Origin: Nitrosopumilus zosterae | Lineage (GTDB): Archaea; Thermoproteota; Nitrososphaeria; Nitrososphaerales; Nitrosopumilaceae | Assembly: GCF_025998175.1 (NCBI RefSeq) | Contig: NZ_AP026695.1 | Span: forward strand, 640,038 to 704,037 | Direction: 5' to 3' | DNA: 64,000 nt | Part shown: in pieces, positions 62,275-64,000 of the stretch | Position numbering within the stretch: position 1 is the first letter of the stretch | How the letters are laid out: each line of letters begins with the position of its first letter | Translations under genes and position numbers: made by a program | Notes under the pieces: model-generated | Seen by the model: only the letters and a program-made list of their open reading frames with translations | Databases searched by the model: none | What the model was told of the DNA's origin: nothing

Positions 62275-64000
62275 TTGTCAAAAATAGTCCCTGATACTAG
62301 CGTTATAATTAACGGTGAACTAATTTCTCAAATAGAAACAGGTTCAATTAGGAATGCCCAGATCATCATTCCACAAGCTGTATTTGATGAATTACGATCT
62401 CAAGCCTCAAATAAAAAAGAACAGGGGTTTATTGGTTTGGAAAAAATTAGAAATCTTAATGAATTGTCTGGAAGTTTTGGTTTAGAAATTGTGATGAAAG
62501 GTTCACATCCTTCTTCTGACGATATCAAGTTTGCTTCTAGTGGCAGGATTGATGCGCTTATCGTTGATGTGGCAAAACAAAATGATGCAATTCTTTACAC
62601 TTCTGATAAAATTCAAAATCTAGTTGCGCAAGCTGAAGGAATAAAAACTGTATTTCTTAAAACTACGATCAAGCCTGAAAAATTAGAATTTTTAAAATTT
62701 TTTGATGTTGAAACAATGAGTATTCATCTTAAGGAAAATCAATTTCCTTTAGCTAAGAAAGGAAAACCCGGTGCCTTTATTTTAACTCAAATTAACGATG
62801 ATATTCTCACAAAATCTTATTTGAAAATGATTGCATCACAAATCTTCGATGTTGCAAATGTGTCCGATTCCAGTACCATCGAAATTTCAAAGACTGGTGC
62901 ATCTGTAATCCAACATGATGATTATAGAATAGCAATAACTTATCCACCCTTTTCTGAATCATATGAAATCACGATTGTCCATCCAATCATCAAATTATCA
63001 TTGGAAGATTATGCAATATCTGATGCACTAATGGAAAGATTATCTGATAGAGCCGAAGGAATTGTCATTTCAGGTGCGCCTGGTTCTGGGAAAAGTACTC
63101 TTGCATCAGGGCTTGCAAATTTTTATCACAAAAAAGGAAAAATTGTTAAAACTTTTGAATCACCTCGAGATTTACAAGTTGATCCTGGCATAACACAATA
63201 TGGTAAATTAGATGGAAGTTTTGATAACACTGCAGACATTTTACTTTTGGTTCGCCCTGATTATACTATTTTTGATGAAGTAAGAAGACGGGAAGATTTT
63301 AGAACTTTTGCTGATTTGCGACTAACTGGAGTTGGAATGGTTGGCGTTGTTCATGCAAACTCTCCATTAGATGCTATTCAGCGTTTTATTGGGAAAATTG
63401 AATTGGGGATCATACCAAATATTTTGGACACTGTTGTGTTTGTAAATGATGGGATGATAGAGAAAGTTTATGATCTTGAATTAAAAGTAAAAGTTCCTTC
63501 TGGCATGACTGAATCTGATCTTGCCAGACCTGTTATTGAAGTAAGGAATTTTCAAGATAATGTTTTGGAACATGAAATATACACATTTGGAGAAGAAAAC
63601 GTCATTGTTCCTGTTGCAAAACGTGTCCAAAAAATAGGGATTGAAAAACTCGCTGAAGATAAAATAAGAGACTCCTTCAAGAGATACGATCCTAATGTTC
63701 AAGTTGAGATTTTATCTGATAATAGGGTCAAAGTTCTTGTAAATGAACAATACATTCCGTCAATAATTGGAAGAGGAGGATCCAACATTAATGAAATTGA
63801 AAAATCCCTTCAAGTGCATATTGATGTAGTAGCAAAAGACTCCAAAAATCTCTCCTTGACCTCAAATGATCTCCCTTTTTCATTTTCAGAATCAAAAACT
63901 GCATTACTTCTCACTGTGAGTAGAGAATACACTTCAATGCATGCTGATGTTTATGTAAATGATAAATTTTTGACCTCTGTTAGAATTGGCAAAAAAGGAC
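62275..64000 (+). CDS. PIN-ATPase-KH protein, C-terminus beyond the window
   Basis: At least 575 residues from TTG, running off the right edge. An N-terminal PIN nuclease domain (VPDTSVIINGEL, IDALIVDVAKQ, LYTSDK acidic residues), a PilT/VirB11-type ATPase with Walker A GAPGSGKST (about 267-275) and Walker B-like YTIFDEV, then a KH RNA-binding domain (IPSIIGRGGSNINEIEK, near 490-505). This architecture is known in archaea and suggests an RNA-processing or RNA-degrading motor. The upstream receiver lies 4 bp away. Confidence 0.88.
   Translation, partial: MSKIVPDTSVIINGELISQIETGSIRNAQIIIPQAVFDELRSQASNKKEQGFIGLEKIRNLNELSGSFGLEIVMKGSHPSSDDIKFASSGRIDALIVDVAKQNDAILYTSDKIQNLVAQAEGIKTVFLKTTIKPEKLEFLKFFDVETMSIHLKENQFPLAKKGKPGAFILTQINDDILTKSYLKMIASQIFDVANVSDSSTIEISKTGASVIQHDDYRIAITYPPFSESYEITIVHPIIKLSLEDYAISDALMERLSDRAEGIVISGAPGSGKSTLASGLANFYHKKGKIVKTFESPRDLQVDPGITQYGKLDGSFDNTADILLLVRPDYTIFDEVRRREDFRTFADLRLTGVGMVGVVHANSPLDAIQRFIGKIELGIIPNILDTVVFVNDGMIEKVYDLELKVKVPSGMTESDLARPVIEVRNFQDNVLEHEIYTFGEENVIVPVAKRVQKIGIEKLAEDKIRDSFKRYDPNVQVEILSDNRVKVLVNEQYIPSIIGRGGSNINEIEKSLQVHIDVVAKDSKNLSLTSNDLPFSFSESKTALLLTVSREYTSMHADVYVNDKFLTSVRIGKKG

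Overview
The window looks like chromosome from a motile, AT-rich member of the Nitrososphaerota (Thaumarchaeota), most likely a Nitrosopumilales relative of Nitrosarchaeum or Nitrosopumilus. This is an inference. It rests on archaellin genes, a CdvC-type AAA ATPase beside an ESCRT-III-like protein, a PEFG-CTERM surface protein, a cupredoxin, TrmB-type regulators, a PIN-ATPase-KH protein, TATA-box promoters placed for leaderless transcripts, and many short lineage-type hypotheticals. No rRNA, tRNA, CRISPR array, insertion sequence or ammonia-oxidation gene was seen.

Layout. 1-7260 (minus strand) is an archaellum locus: a partial ArlF/ArlG-type gene, a membrane-anchored ArlC/D/E-like protein full of repeats, and six archaellin paralogues with nearly identical 5' ends and matching promoters, interrupted by one cupredoxin gene. 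A TrmB-type regulator (7475) is divergent from the array. 8296-19454 holds a TPR protein, secreted proteins, a matrixin-like metalloprotease, two soluble histidine kinases and two CheY-like receivers. 19722-26774 is a cell-surface region: a 1401-residue protein with five outside beta modules, one membrane segment and about 840 residues of predicted inside coiled coil, then four small secreted proteins, three of them clearly related, and a SipW/Sec11-like signal peptidase. I suggest a TasA/AbpA-like surface-fibre system. 26775-27533 has no gene but carries three consecutive inverted repeats.

27534-36328 carries citrate synthase flanked by two related small proteins, a DHH phosphoesterase, a flavin/F420-type oxidase-like protein, a PEFG-CTERM protein, a RidA protein, a CheY, a TrmB-type regulator and a cdv-type operon (ESCRT-III-like protein, helical protein, CdvC). 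36455-40862 is carAB. carB has an in-frame TAA inside its most conserved N-terminal motif. The TAA lies in a 21-nt insertion that folds with its flanks into a bulge-helix-bulge, and removing it restores the motif exactly. I consider it a candidate archaeal mRNA intron and the strongest discovery lead in the window. 40875-53674 holds small conserved proteins, a zinc alcohol dehydrogenase next to an LsrF-like aldolase with a repeat tail, the ilvB-ilvN-leuA-leuB branched-chain operon, and aspS. 53677-64000 holds a NusA-like KH protein, an ABC ATPase, base-excision-repair genes, TldD, and a signalling group (membrane histidine kinase, HPt, CheY) ending in a PIN-ATPase-KH gene that runs off the edge.

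Signalling is dense, with three histidine kinases, one free HPt, four stand-alone receivers and two TrmB-type regulators, and no CheA or methyl-accepting receptor. The archaellum protein at 178-1557 carries five copies of a motif that resembles the CheY-binding peptide of bacterial FliM, which may link these receivers to the motor.
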